A DNA stretch of 40,057 nt, from positions 1-40,057 of the forward strand of contig NZ_VCKX01000093.1 in the NCBI RefSeq assembly GCF_005889725.1. The letters are read 5' to 3'. The position numbers were made by a program, and so were the translations under genes. The notes beneath the pieces were generated by a model. The model made no database searches, was not told the origin of the DNA, and was given only the letters and a program-made list of their open reading frames with translations. Within the stretch, counting starts at the first letter, position 1; each line of letters begins with the position of its first letter. This document shows, one piece after another, positions 7,702-16,791 of this stretch. The stretch is from Nonomuraea zeae. GTDB taxonomy: Bacteria; Actinomycetota; Actinomycetes; Streptosporangiales; Streptosporangiaceae.

Positions 7702-8415
7702 TCAGTGGGGTGCGATCGAGCGGGCGGCGAACGCCTCGACCAGGTCGGCGACCATCGCGGCGCCCCGCCCGTTCAGATGGACGGTGTCCGTCGTGAGCTG
7801 CAGGCCGCGGCTCCTGGAGATGGCGTCCAGGCCGCGGCCGAGCAGGAGGTGCTGGATCGCGGCGGTCTGGGCCAGCCGGCCCTCCGGCCGGTAGCGGGTC
7901 CCCGGCGTCCTGCCCCGCTCCTCCAGGTACGCGGTCATCCGCTCGTTGAGCGGCAGGTACGACACGCCCTGCTCCGCCGCCACCTCGCGGACGATCGCGC
8001 TGTACTCGGCGGCCCGCCGTACCGGCTCCGAGCCGAGCTCCTCGCCGATGACCGGCAGGGAGAGCAGCCCCACCCTGGCCATCGTCTCGTCCTGGAGGCG
8101 CCGGGCGATGGCGGTGAGGTTCGCGGCGTAACCCTCCACGTCGGGAGCGGCGGTGAGGCCCCAGCGCTTGCGCAGCGTCCTGGCGAGCCGCGGGCTGAGC
8201 GTGAAGTTCGCGTCGTTGGTCCCGATGAGGACCGTCACCACGTCCGGGTCCTGCCGGATGACGTCGTCGAGCCGGTCGAGCGTCTGGGCCGAGAGCTCGT
8301 AGTTGACTCCGGAGTTGAGCACGGCCGCCTCGGGCAGCCGGGCCCGGAGCATGGTCACGTAGTCGGCGCTCACCTGGCCGCGCGTGATGCTGTCACCGAT
8401 GCAGATCAGTTTCAC
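7702..8415 (-). CDS. SGNH/GDSL-type hydrolase
   Basis: A 237-residue esterase/lipase-like protein of the SGNH superfamily. Block I is IGDSIT with Ser9 as predicted nucleophile. The block II glycine lies in NSGVN, block III is GTND (65-68), and block V is DTVH with Asp210 and His213, so the catalytic set is complete. There is no signal peptide, so it is probably cytoplasmic. The actual ester or acyl substrate cannot be read from sequence. It starts at ATG 8415 behind GGAGG, just downstream of a strong palindrome at 8433-8456. It is co-directional with the ABC genes upstream (41-base gap) but may have its own promoter. Confidence 0.88.
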   Translation of the reverse strand: MKLICIGDSITRGQVSADYVTMLRARLPEAAVLNSGVNYELSAQTLDRLDDVIRQDPDVVTVLIGTNDANFTLSPRLARTLRKRWGLTAAPDVEGYAANLTAIARRLQDETMARVGLLSLPVIGEELGSEPVRRAAEYSAIVREVAAEQGVSYLPLNERMTAYLEERGRTPGTRYRPEGRLAQTAAIQHLLLGRGLDAISRSRGLQLTTDTVHLNGRGAAMVADLVEAFAARSIAPH

Positions 8416-8432
8416 CGTCGCCTCCTCAAGGG

Positions 8433-8456
8433 GTAGGTGAGTGCTTACTAACCTAC
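8433..8456. promoter_or_regulatory. 24-bp palindrome, candidate TetR-type operator
   Basis: Half-sites GTAGGTGAGT and ACTAACCTAC flank the centre GCTT. Nine of twelve base pairs are symmetric (the mismatches are one pair in the arms and the two central pairs). It lies 18 bases upstream of the SGNH hydrolase start and overlaps the stop of the ABC permease gene. The architecture resembles TetR-family operators; no TetR gene is in the window. Confidence 0.55.
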
Positions 8457-9124
8457 TACACTCCCCGCCGGCGCCACAGATAAGCGGCCAGCCCGATGAG
8501 GCACCAGGCCAGCGAGACGGCGGTGAGCGGCACGATCTGGTCGAGGAGCTGACCGGCGTTCGCGGCCCTCATCCAGGGGATGAGCGGGACGGTGAGCCAA
8601 TAGAGGGACGAGGCGCTGACCAGCAGCATCACCAGGAAGCCGAGGATCAGGGCCATGATCGAGACGGCCGGGGAGCGCAGGACCGCGCGGCTGGTGAGGG
8701 CGCCGAGCACGGTCCCGGACAGCGCGGACAGGCCGTACAGGAAGAGTACGGAGGCCAGCAGGCCGGAGCGCGGGGCCTGGCTCACGCCGAGCAGCAGCGC
8801 CCAGGCCAGTCCGAGTGCCGCGAACCCGGCACAAGCCGCGAACGCCGCCAGCAGCCCCGCGGCCACCTCCTTGCCCCGGCCGCCCGCCTGGATCGCGGAC
8901 ATCTCGCGCTGCCGGTCGGGCTCGGTGTCGAGCAGGCTCCTGGCCGCCCACGCCAGGACGGGAATCAGCAGCACGGCGCCGTCCGTGAGCACGGAGACCT
9001 CCGCGCCCCTCGGCGCGCGGCTGCCGTAGACGATCGCCACCATTGCCAGGGTGAGCAGGAGCGCCTGGTAGACGCGGTGCGAGCGGATATAGGCGGCCAG
9101 GCGGAACACGGCCAGGGCGATCAT
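8456..9124 (-). CDS. ABC transporter permease-like membrane protein
   Basis: A 222-residue very hydrophobic protein with about six predicted transmembrane helices, opening MIALAVFRLAAYIRSHRVYQ. It does not carry an EAA loop, so it looks like an ABC-2-type export or membrane-processing subunit rather than an importer. Its start codon overlaps the stop of the ATPase gene by four bases (ATGA), so the pair is translationally coupled and likely forms one transporter. Substrate is unknown; such two-gene systems are often linked to drug, lipid or peptide efflux. Confidence 0.75.
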   Translation of the reverse strand: MIALAVFRLAAYIRSHRVYQALLLTLAMVAIVYGSRAPRGAEVSVLTDGAVLLIPVLAWAARSLLDTEPDRQREMSAIQAGGRGKEVAAGLLAAFAACAGFAALGLAWALLLGVSQAPRSGLLASVLFLYGLSALSGTVLGALTSRAVLRSPAVSIMALILGFLVMLLVSASSLYWLTVPLIPWMRAANAGQLLDQIVPLTAVSLAWCLIGLAAYLWRRRGV

Positions 9125-9873
9125 CCGCTCTCCTCGATCTCACGGGCCTGGTAGCCCTCGCCGTGCATCCTGGCGAGGAAGTCATGGAGCTCGGCCGCGG
9201 GTAACGTGACCGCCACCACCGCGTCACGCGGCTCTGGCGCCCCGGGGCCGGTGGCGCTCTCCGGGGCCTGAGAGGCCTCCGTGCTCTCTTTGAGCCGCCC
9301 GTCGACCATCGACCACGGGCGCAGGCCCGGCAGGCCGCGCAGGCCGCCCTGGTGGTCGCTGGCGATGACGATGCCGCCCCGGCCGGCCACCTCCGCGGCG
9401 ATGGCCGGCAGCGCCTCGCGGGTGTCGGCGTCGAGCCCGGCGAACGGCTCGTCCAGGATCAGCAGCCCCGGCTCGGCCATCAGCGCCTGGGTCAGCCCGA
9501 CCTTGTGCGCGCTGCCCTTCGACAGCTCGCTCAGGGGCAGGGCGAGGAGGTGGCCCATGTTCAGGCGCTCGGCCCACGGCTCCCAGCGGGCCCCGCCGCG
9601 GACGCGGGCCATGTGGCGCAGATAGGCCGTGACCGTGAACGGCTGCGCGGCGGGGAAGCGGTCGGGGGCGAAGCCGACCACCGCGGGACGGCCGGCGATC
9701 GTGCCGGTCGTCGGCCTGGCGAGGCCCGCCAGGAGGCGGAGCAGGGTCGACTTGCCGGCCCCGTTCGACCCGGACAGCTCGACCACGTCGCCGGGGGCGA
9801 GGTGGGCGTCGGCTTCCTGGATGACGAGCGGGGCACGCCGGCGGTAGCGGAAGGAGACTTGAGACAGGCGCAT
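9121..9873 (-). CDS. ABC transporter ATP-binding protein
   Basis: Nucleotide-binding subunit partnered with the downstream membrane gene. Starting at ATG 9873 gives 250 residues; in-frame starts further upstream (9903, 9945) add no domain sequence. Walker A is GSNGAGKST (35-43), Walker B is LLILDEPFAGLD, and the H-loop histidine is in ASDHQGG. The signature loop reads LSKGS rather than LSGGQ, a variation common in export-type ATPases. After the ATPase core there is an ~60-residue Ala/Glu/Pro-containing C-terminal extension of unknown role. It is divergent from the DivIVA-repeat gene. Confidence 0.9.
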   Translation of the reverse strand: MRLSQVSFRYRRRAPLVIQEADAHLAPGDVVELSGSNGAGKSTLLRLLAGLARPTTGTIAGRPAVVGFAPDRFPAAQPFTVTAYLRHMARVRGGARWEPWAERLNMGHLLALPLSELSKGSAHKVGLTQALMAEPGLLILDEPFAGLDADTREALPAIAAEVAGRGGIVIASDHQGGLRGLPGLRPWSMVDGRLKESTEASQAPESATGPGAPEPRDAVVAVTLPAAELHDFLARMHGEGYQAREIEESG

Positions 9874-9963
9874 GGTGCTGCCACGGTAGCCATCGGGTCG
9901 CATGGTCGTGATAAAGGGCGTCACAATGGAGCTACCCCTCAGCACGTTTCAAAAGGAGTGAGC

Positions 9964-10512
9964 TTGAACCGCTTTCCGCGCGTCATGGGTATGCGTTCAG
10001 GCTACGACCCCATGGAGGTCGACGCCCTGATCGGGCGGATCGAGGCGACCCTGGGCCGGGGTTCGCACGCCATGGAGCCCGTCAGCGCCGACGACGTCCG
10101 CGGCGCCACCTTCCGTGCCAAACGCGGCGGCTATCAGGAGACCGCGGTCGACTTCGCGCTCGAAGCGTTCGTGGTGGCGTTGGAGACCATGGCCAAGCGG
10201 CCCGTCCGGCTGGCCATGGCCGAGCCCACCGGCGACATGCTGCGCGAGGAGTGGTTCGAGACCCAGGCGGCGCGCGTCGAGCGGGTGGCCTTCCGCCCCG
10301 GCCGCATGGGCACCGGCTACAACGAGGACGAGATCGACGCCTTCCTCGACCGGATCGTGGCCACCCTGCGCGGCACGACCGACTATCCCGTGCTGGCCAA
10401 GGACGTGCGCGCGGCCAAGTTCTCGACCGTGCTGCTCAGGTCGGGCTACCTGATCGCCGACGTGGACTCGTTCCTGGCGGGCATCGCCGACGTGCTGGAG
10501 CAGCGGCACTGA
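9964..10512 (+). CDS. DivIVA-motif repeat protein
   Basis: A 182-residue protein with four copies of the short DivIVA-type (DivI1A) motif: MRSGYDPMEVDALIGRIEA, FRAKRGGYQETAVDFALEAF, RMGTGYNEDEIDAFLDRIVA and LLRSGYLIADVDSFLAGIAD. Each combines a G-Y turn, an acidic-V/I-D core and a short helix, matching the family known as DivIVA domain repeat protein. DivIVA motifs in actinobacteria mark proteins of polar growth and septation, but the role of this repeat family is not established. I use the TTG at 9964 because AAAGGAG (9952-9958) is well spaced from it; the GTG at 9958 overlaps that site. Confidence 0.82.
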   Translation: MNRFPRVMGMRSGYDPMEVDALIGRIEATLGRGSHAMEPVSADDVRGATFRAKRGGYQETAVDFALEAFVVALETMAKRPVRLAMAEPTGDMLREEWFETQAARVERVAFRPGRMGTGYNEDEIDAFLDRIVATLRGTTDYPVLAKDVRAAKFSTVLLRSGYLIADVDSFLAGIADVLEQRH

Positions 10513-10556
10513 CGGGCCGGTCCAGGCCCCGCCGCAATCCGCCGCCCGGCGCCATA

Positions 10557-11048
10557 ATGACGGCCATGACGATGTCCGTGCGCGCCATCGAGCCAGGCGA
10601 TCTCACCGCGGTGACCCGGGTGCTCACCGCGAGCTGGGGCGGCTCGACCGTGGTGGCGCTGGGCCGCGGCGAGCTGGTCGACGCGAGCACGATGCCCGGC
10701 TTCATCGCTCACGACGGCGACGACGTGGCCGGCGTGATCACCTACGCCGAGCGCGCCGGTTCCGTGGAGATCATCACGATCGACGCCGTGCTCCCCGGCA
10801 AGGGGGTGGGCAGGGCGCTGCTGGACGCCGTCCGCGCGGTGGCGGCCGAACGCGGCGCGAGCAGGCTCCGGCTGGTCACCACCAACGACAACACCCACGC
10901 CCTGCGCTTCTACCAGCGCTACGGCTTCGACCTGATCGCCCTGCACCGGCACGGCGTGGACCGGGCGCGCGCCCTCAAGCCGAGCATTCCGGCCGAGTCC
11001 GACGGCATCCCGATCAGGCACGAGCTGGAGCTGGAGCTCACGCTCTGA
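10557..11048 (+). CDS. GNAT-family N-acetyltransferase
   Basis: A 163-residue acetyl-CoA-dependent acetyltransferase. The N-terminal MSVRAIEPGDLTAV strand-helix is typical of GNAT. The acetyl-CoA pyrophosphate loop is seen as VLPGKGVGRALLDAV (Q/RxxGxG/A type), and the C-terminal motif is NDNTHALRFYQRYGF. Substrate is unknown. Three in-frame ATGs (10557, 10566, 10572) compete and none has a clear Shine-Dalgarno, so the start is uncertain by a few codons. Its 3' end overlaps the convergent AI-2E-family gene by 11 bases. Confidence 0.88.
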   Translation: MTAMTMSVRAIEPGDLTAVTRVLTASWGGSTVVALGRGELVDASTMPGFIAHDGDDVAGVITYAERAGSVEIITIDAVLPGKGVGRALLDAVRAVAAERGASRLRLVTTNDNTHALRFYQRYGFDLIALHRHGVDRARALKPSIPAESDGIPIRHELELELTL

Positions 11049-12042
11049 CGGCCCCGATGAGCTCGGTCCTGGGCCTGCGGAGCAGGGCCACGATCACCGA
11101 GGCCACCGGCGCGGCCAGGAACGCGCCGGTGATCCCGGCGACCACGCTGCCCACCGTGATCGCCACCAGGATCACCGCCCCGGGCAGGTCGAGCGCCTTG
11201 CCGTAGATCTGCGGCGCCAGTACGTGCCCCTCGATCTGCTGCACCGCGACGGTCACCGCGACCACGATGAGCGCCACCAGCCAGCCCTTGGCCACGAGCG
11301 CCACCACCGCGGCCAGCAGCCCGGCCATGAACGCCCCCACCACCGGCAGGAACGCCCCCACGAACGTCAGCACCGCCAGCGGCAGCGCGATCGGCACCCC
11401 GAGGATCCACAGCGCGACCCCGATGAAGAACCCGTCGACCGCCCCCACGATCGCGATGCCCCTGATGTAGCGGCCGATGACCGAGTAGATCAGGTGACCG
11501 GCCTCGGCGATACGGCTCTTGGCCGAGGCGGGCGCGAGGTCCACGAGCCAGTGGAAGAGCCGGTCGCCGCCGTGCACGAAGTAGATCGACAGGATGACCG
11601 CCAGCACGGCCCCGATCACGATCTCGCCGGCCGTCCTGACCCCGGCCAGGGCCCCGCTGGTGATCTGCCGGCCCTGGGTGGACAGGTAGTCCTTGGCCTG
11701 CGCGACGATCTGCTGATCGTCGAGCCCGAGCCTGGAGGTCAGGTTGTGCAGGTCGTCGAGCACCTTGCCGACGCTGGCCCGCAGCTCCGCCAGGCTCTCC
11801 ACGGTGGGCGGCACCAGCAGCGCGATGAGCGCCCCCGCGAGCAGGAATCCGGCGGCGAACACGATCGTGGTGGCCAGCGCGCGGCTCAGCCCGCGTGACC
11901 AGAGCCAGCGGGCCGGAGGCAGCAGCAGCGCCGTGATGAACACCCCGATGATGATCGAGATGACCACCGTCTGGACGTGGTAGAGACAGAACAGGGCGAT
12001 CGCGACGACCACGATCCAGCCGATCACCCGCCACGGTCTCAT
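11038..12042 (-). CDS. AI-2E family transporter
   Basis: A 334-residue polytopic membrane protein of the AI-2E/TqsA/PerM superfamily. It has two N-terminal helices, a hydrophilic region (about 85-135), then several helices containing the family motifs GAFLPVVGAFMAGLLA and QQIEGHVLAPQIYGKALDL. Despite the name, members include ion and small-molecule transporters, and the substrate cannot be inferred. The ATG at 12042 follows a G-rich Shine-Dalgarno. It lies 61 bases downstream of iolD on the same strand, so read-through from the iol operon is possible, though a functional link is not implied. Confidence 0.9.
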   Translation of the reverse strand: MRPWRVIGWIVVVAIALFCLYHVQTVVISIIIGVFITALLLPPARWLWSRGLSRALATTIVFAAGFLLAGALIALLVPPTVESLAELRASVGKVLDDLHNLTSRLGLDDQQIVAQAKDYLSTQGRQITSGALAGVRTAGEIVIGAVLAVILSIYFVHGGDRLFHWLVDLAPASAKSRIAEAGHLIYSVIGRYIRGIAIVGAVDGFFIGVALWILGVPIALPLAVLTFVGAFLPVVGAFMAGLLAAVVALVAKGWLVALIVVAVTVAVQQIEGHVLAPQIYGKALDLPGAVILVAITVGSVVAGITGAFLAAPVASVIVALLRRPRTELIGAVRA

Positions 12043-12103
12043 CCCATCCCCCCGATCATGCCTGGTCAGAGGGGTTCCCTCAGGTGATCGGCGGCAATCC
12101 TGA

Positions 12104-13947
<1,844 letters not shown>

Positions 13948-13951
<4 letters not shown>

Positions 13952-14787
13952 GGGTTCCTCCCGAACGGCAGTCTGGGGTCGGTGGGCTGGCCCTCCCAGG
14001 AGGAGCGGATCCAGGCGTGGCGAGGATCGTCGCAGAACGCCATCGACCGCTGCTCGGCCGGGCCCGCCAGCACGTTCAGGTAGTAGAGGTCGTAGCCGGG
14101 CGCGGCCATGGAGGGGCCGTGGTAACCGTAGGGGACCAGGACCACGTCTCCGGAGGAGACCTCGGCCAGGGTGTCGATCTGACCGCCTTCGGAGGAGTAG
14201 ACGCGCTGGTAGCCGAGGCCCTCGGCGGCCACCTCGAAGTAGTAGATCTCCTCCAGCACGGCCTCGCCCGGGTTGGGGGTGTCGTGCTTGTGCGGCGGAT
14301 AGGACGACCAGTTGCCGCCCGGCGTCAGGACCTCCACGGCCATGAGCTTGTCGCACTCGAAGACGTCGGGGGCGCAGAAGTTGTTCACCTGGCGGCTGGC
14401 CTGGCCCGCGCCCCTGAACTCGACGGGGACGTCGGCCGCGGCGACGTGGCGGGGCGGCAGGGCGCGGGTGGCGCGGGCGGAGGGCAGCGCGATCCGGCAG
14501 CTCCCTTCCAGCGTCACCTGCGTAGAAATCGGGATATAGGCGAAATCGGAGGGGCCGTCGAAGACCGACGCGCGGCCCGCCAGCTCGTACGTCACCCCGG
14601 GCAGCGTGACCGAGCACGAGCCCGCCAGCGGCAGGACGAGCATCTCCGCGTCGCCCGTGTCGAACGACACCGGCTCGCCGGCCAGGTCCACGACCCGCAG
14701 CCCCGAGTACGTCCAGCCGGCCAGGGACGGCGTGATCTCGACCGCCCACGGGGCGCTGGCGGCCTTGCCGTACGGAAGGTATGTCAT
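13948..14787 (-). CDS. iolB: 5-deoxy-glucuronate isomerase
   Basis: Bicupin isomerase converting 5-deoxy-glucuronate to 2-deoxy-5-ke-to-gluconate (DKG). It has 279 residues starting at ATG 14787, in a four-base overlap with the upstream aldolase-like gene. The metal-binding cupin motif is SSYPPHKHDTPNPGEAVLEE, followed by EIYYFEV, GQIDTLAEVSSGDVVLVPYG and YHGPSMAAPG, all hallmark IolB segments. Its product feeds the IolC kinase encoded in the same operon. Confidence 0.95.
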
Positions 14788-15689
14788 GCGCGGACCTCTC
14801 GAACCAGGGCGGCGGCACCGTCCACCGCGGTCGCCACGTCGTCGTCCGGAGGGTAGAGCAGGGCGCGCCCGACGACGAGCCCCCGCACGCCGGGCAGGCT
14901 CAGCGCGCGGTGCCAGTCGGCGTAGGCGGCGTCGATGTCGGGCGGGTCGCCGCCGAGCAGCAGGGCGGGCAGCGTGGTGGCGGCCATCACCCGCTCCATC
15001 TCCGGCACGGCGGGGATCTTGAGCCAGGTGTAGGCCGAGGTGACGCCGAGCGCCTGGGCGATGCTGATCGCCCGGATCACCGCGTCGGGGGACAGGTCGT
15101 TGCGCAGCGAACCGGTCTCCGAGCGCAGCGACCAGAACGGCTCCACCATGGCCACCAGCCGCCTGCGGGCCAGGTCGGTGACCGCGCGGGCGCACGACTC
15201 CAGCGTGGCCACCGTCGCGTGGTCGCCGGGGTCGATGCGGCAGAGCATCTTGCCGCCGTCGAGGCGCATCGCGTCGATCGAGTCCGCGTCGAAGCCGGTG
15301 AAGCGGTCGTCCAGCTCGAACACCGAGCCCTGCAGGCCGCCCCGGTTCATCGAGCCGAAGGCCAGCTTGCCTTCGAGCGCGCCCAGCAGCAGCAGGTCCT
15401 CCAGCACGTCGGGCGAGGCCAGGATGCCGTCCACGCCCGGCCTGGCCAGCGCCGCCTGGAGACGGTCGAGCAGGTCCGTGCGGCTGGCCATGGCCAGCGG
15501 CCGGTCGCGGACGGCCAGCGCCCCGCGGGCCGGGTGGTCGGCGGCGATGATGAGCAGCCGTTCGCCCTCACCGGGCAGGCCGCGCCGCTCGCGGCGGGCC
15601 GCGGCCTCGGCGATCCACTCCGGCCGGGTGGCGCGGATGTGGGTGAGCCGCTCGTAACCGGTGGTCCTGGGCAGCGTCATGTCAGTCAA
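14784..15689 (-). CDS. DKGP-aldolase-like (beta/alpha)8 protein (iolJ position)
   Basis: A 301-residue TIM-barrel protein found in actinobacterial iol operons and often annotated as deoxyribose-phosphate-aldolase-like or as a Cgl0159-family protein. Motifs seen are LLIIAADHPARG, MNRGGLQGSVFELDDRFTG, LDGGKMLCRIDP, MVEPFWS and YTWLKIP; the lysine in the last is a candidate Schiff-base residue. Position between iolC and iolB suggests it splits 2-deoxy-5-keto-gluconate-6-phosphate into malonate semialdehyde and dihydroxyacetone phosphate, replacing classical IolJ. That role is inferred. The TTG at 15689 overlaps the iolC stop (TTGA) and has GGAG 7 bases upstream; ATG 15680 lacks a well-placed site. 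Confidence 0.82.
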   Translation of the reverse strand: MTDMTLPRTTGYERLTHIRATRPEWIAEAAARRERRGLPGEGERLLIIAADHPARGALAVRDRPLAMASRTDLLDRLQAALARPGVDGILASPDVLEDLLLLGALEGKLAFGSMNRGGLQGSVFELDDRFTGFDADSIDAMRLDGGKMLCRIDPGDHATVATLESCARAVTDLARRRLVAMVEPFWSLRSETGSLRNDLSPDAVIRAISIAQALGVTSAYTWLKIPAVPEMERVMAATTLPALLLGGDPPDIDAAYADWHRALSLPGVRGLVVGRALLYPPDDDVATAVDGAAALVREVRA

Positions 15690-16636
15690 GAACGCACTCC
15701 GTTCAGCAGGTCCTCGACCTCCGCCGTGGACGGCATGGCGTCGGCGCAGGCCAGGCGGGCGGCCACGAACGCGCCCGCGGCGTTGGCGAAGCGGATCGTG
15801 CGCTCCAGCGGCCAGCCGCGCAGCAGCCCGAGGCAGATCGCGCCGCCGAACGCGTCGCCAGCTCCGATCCCGTTGACCACCTTCACCTCCACCGGCTCCA
15901 CCAAGGCGCTCTCCTCAGAGGTACGCGCGAAAACCCCTTCAGGGCCCATTTTCACGATGGCGACCTCGACGCCCGCGTCCAGTAGCGCCTGCGCGGCGGC
16001 CTCCGGATCGCGTACGCCGACCGCGGTCTCCACCTCGTCCAGATTGCCCACGGCCACGTTCGCGTACGGCAGCGCCCGGCGTACCGCGGCCTGGGCCGCC
16101 TCGGGCGACTCCCACAGCATCGGCCGCCAGTCCAGGTCGAACACCGTCCAGCCCGAGCCGCGCGCGGGCCCGCGTACGGACAGGGCTGCGGCGTGGGCCG
16201 CGGCGCTGGGCTCCTGGCTCAGGCCGGTCAGCGAGAACCAGAACACGCGCGCCTCGCCGATGGCGGCCAGGTCCAGAGAGGAGGGGGTGATCTGCAGGTC
16301 GGGCGGGTGCTCGCCGCGGTAGAAATAGAGCGGGAAATGGTCAGGAGGGAAGATCTCGCAGAACGTGACGGGCGTCGGCGGGCCCTCGATGGTGCTCACG
16401 TAGGCGTCGTCCACGCCGAACCCGCGGATGGCGCGCCGGACGAACTCGCCGAAGGGGTCGGCCCCCACGCCGGTGATCACCGCGGAGCGCAGCCCGTGCC
16501 GCGCCGCGGCGACGGCGACATTCGTCGGGCTGCCTCCGAGGAACTTGCCGAATGTCTCGACGTCGGCCAGGCCTACACCGGCCTGGAGTGGGTAGACGTC
16601 GACGCCGCAGCGGCCGATCGTGATCAGGTCGTACAA
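15686..16636 (-). CDS. iolC: 5-dehydro-2-deoxygluconokinase
   Basis: PfkB/ribokinase-family kinase phosphorylating DKG to DKG-6-phosphate. It opens YDLITIGRCGVDVYPLQ as other actinobacterial IolC proteins do. The substrate-binding GGSPTNVAVAAARHG, the NLDEVETAVG segment and the catalytic signature NGIGAGDAFGGAICLG are all present. I start at TTG 16636 because GGAGG lies 4 bases upstream and the family starts here, giving 316 residues. The frame also contains an ATG at 16678, but that adds 14 residues inside the promoter region. It is the first gene of the leftward iol operon, reading out of the divergent operator region. Confidence 0.93.
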   Translation of the reverse strand: MYDLITIGRCGVDVYPLQAGVGLADVETFGKFLGGSPTNVAVAAARHGLRSAVITGVGADPFGEFVRRAIRGFGVDDAYVSTIEGPPTPVTFCEIFPPDHFPLYFYRGEHPPDLQITPSSLDLAAIGEARVFWFSLTGLSQEPSAAAHAAALSVRGPARGSGWTVFDLDWRPMLWESPEAAQAAVRRALPYANVAVGNLDEVETAVGVRDPEAAAQALLDAGVEVAIVKMGPEGVFARTSEESALVEPVEVKVVNGIGAGDAFGGAICLGLLRGWPLERTIRFANAAGAFVAARLACADAMPSTAEVEDLLNGVRS

Positions 16637-16672
16637 AGCACCTCCAGGGCTACCGTCCACACTATGGCATAT

Positions 16673-16682
16673 TGTCATGACA
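16673..16682. promoter_or_regulatory. candidate IolR/GntR-type operator 1
   Basis: Perfect 10-bp palindrome TGTCATGACA, 37 bases upstream of the iolC start. It fits the KGWCHTRACA motif that I recall for the GntR-type IolR of Corynebacterium glutamicum. Confidence 0.6.
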
Positions 16683-16734
16683 TTCGGATGTCCGCTATGT
16701 TACCAATTGCGGCCGGGCCTTTACGTCATATGCA

Positions 16735-16744
16735 TGTCATGACA
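16735..16744. promoter_or_regulatory. candidate IolR/GntR-type operator 2
   Basis: Second exact copy of TGTCATGACA, placed between the candidate -35 and -10 of the rightward operon. With the flanks ATGTCATGACA and then ATATTGGCA versus AATATGCCA, the two sites sit in opposite orientation. Confidence 0.6.
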
Positions 16745-16791
16745 TATTGGCACCTGGCTTCCTCCCCTTAAGGACACGTCGGAGGGTTTGC

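Larger units (their letters stand above)
16637..16791. promoter_or_regulatory. divergent iol / ABC-operon promoter region
   Basis: A short AT-richer intergenic region between the TTG of iolC and the ATG of the rightward solute-binding-protein gene. It contains two identical TGTCATGACA palindromes 62 bases apart, centred at 16677.5 and 16739.5. For the rightward operon, a plausible core promoter is -35 TTTACG (16720-16725), a 17-base spacer and -10 CATATT (16743-16748), with the second palindrome inside it, a repressor-style layout. A further GACAT-TCGG-ATGTC inverted repeat (16679-16692) overlaps the first palindrome. No clear core promoter is seen for the leftward direction. Confidence 0.7.

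Noticed and set aside
11038..12042. AI-2E protein as a quorum-signal transporter linked to the iol operon
   Set aside because: Family name only. No signal synthase or lsr genes are present, and the proximity to iolD may be accidental.
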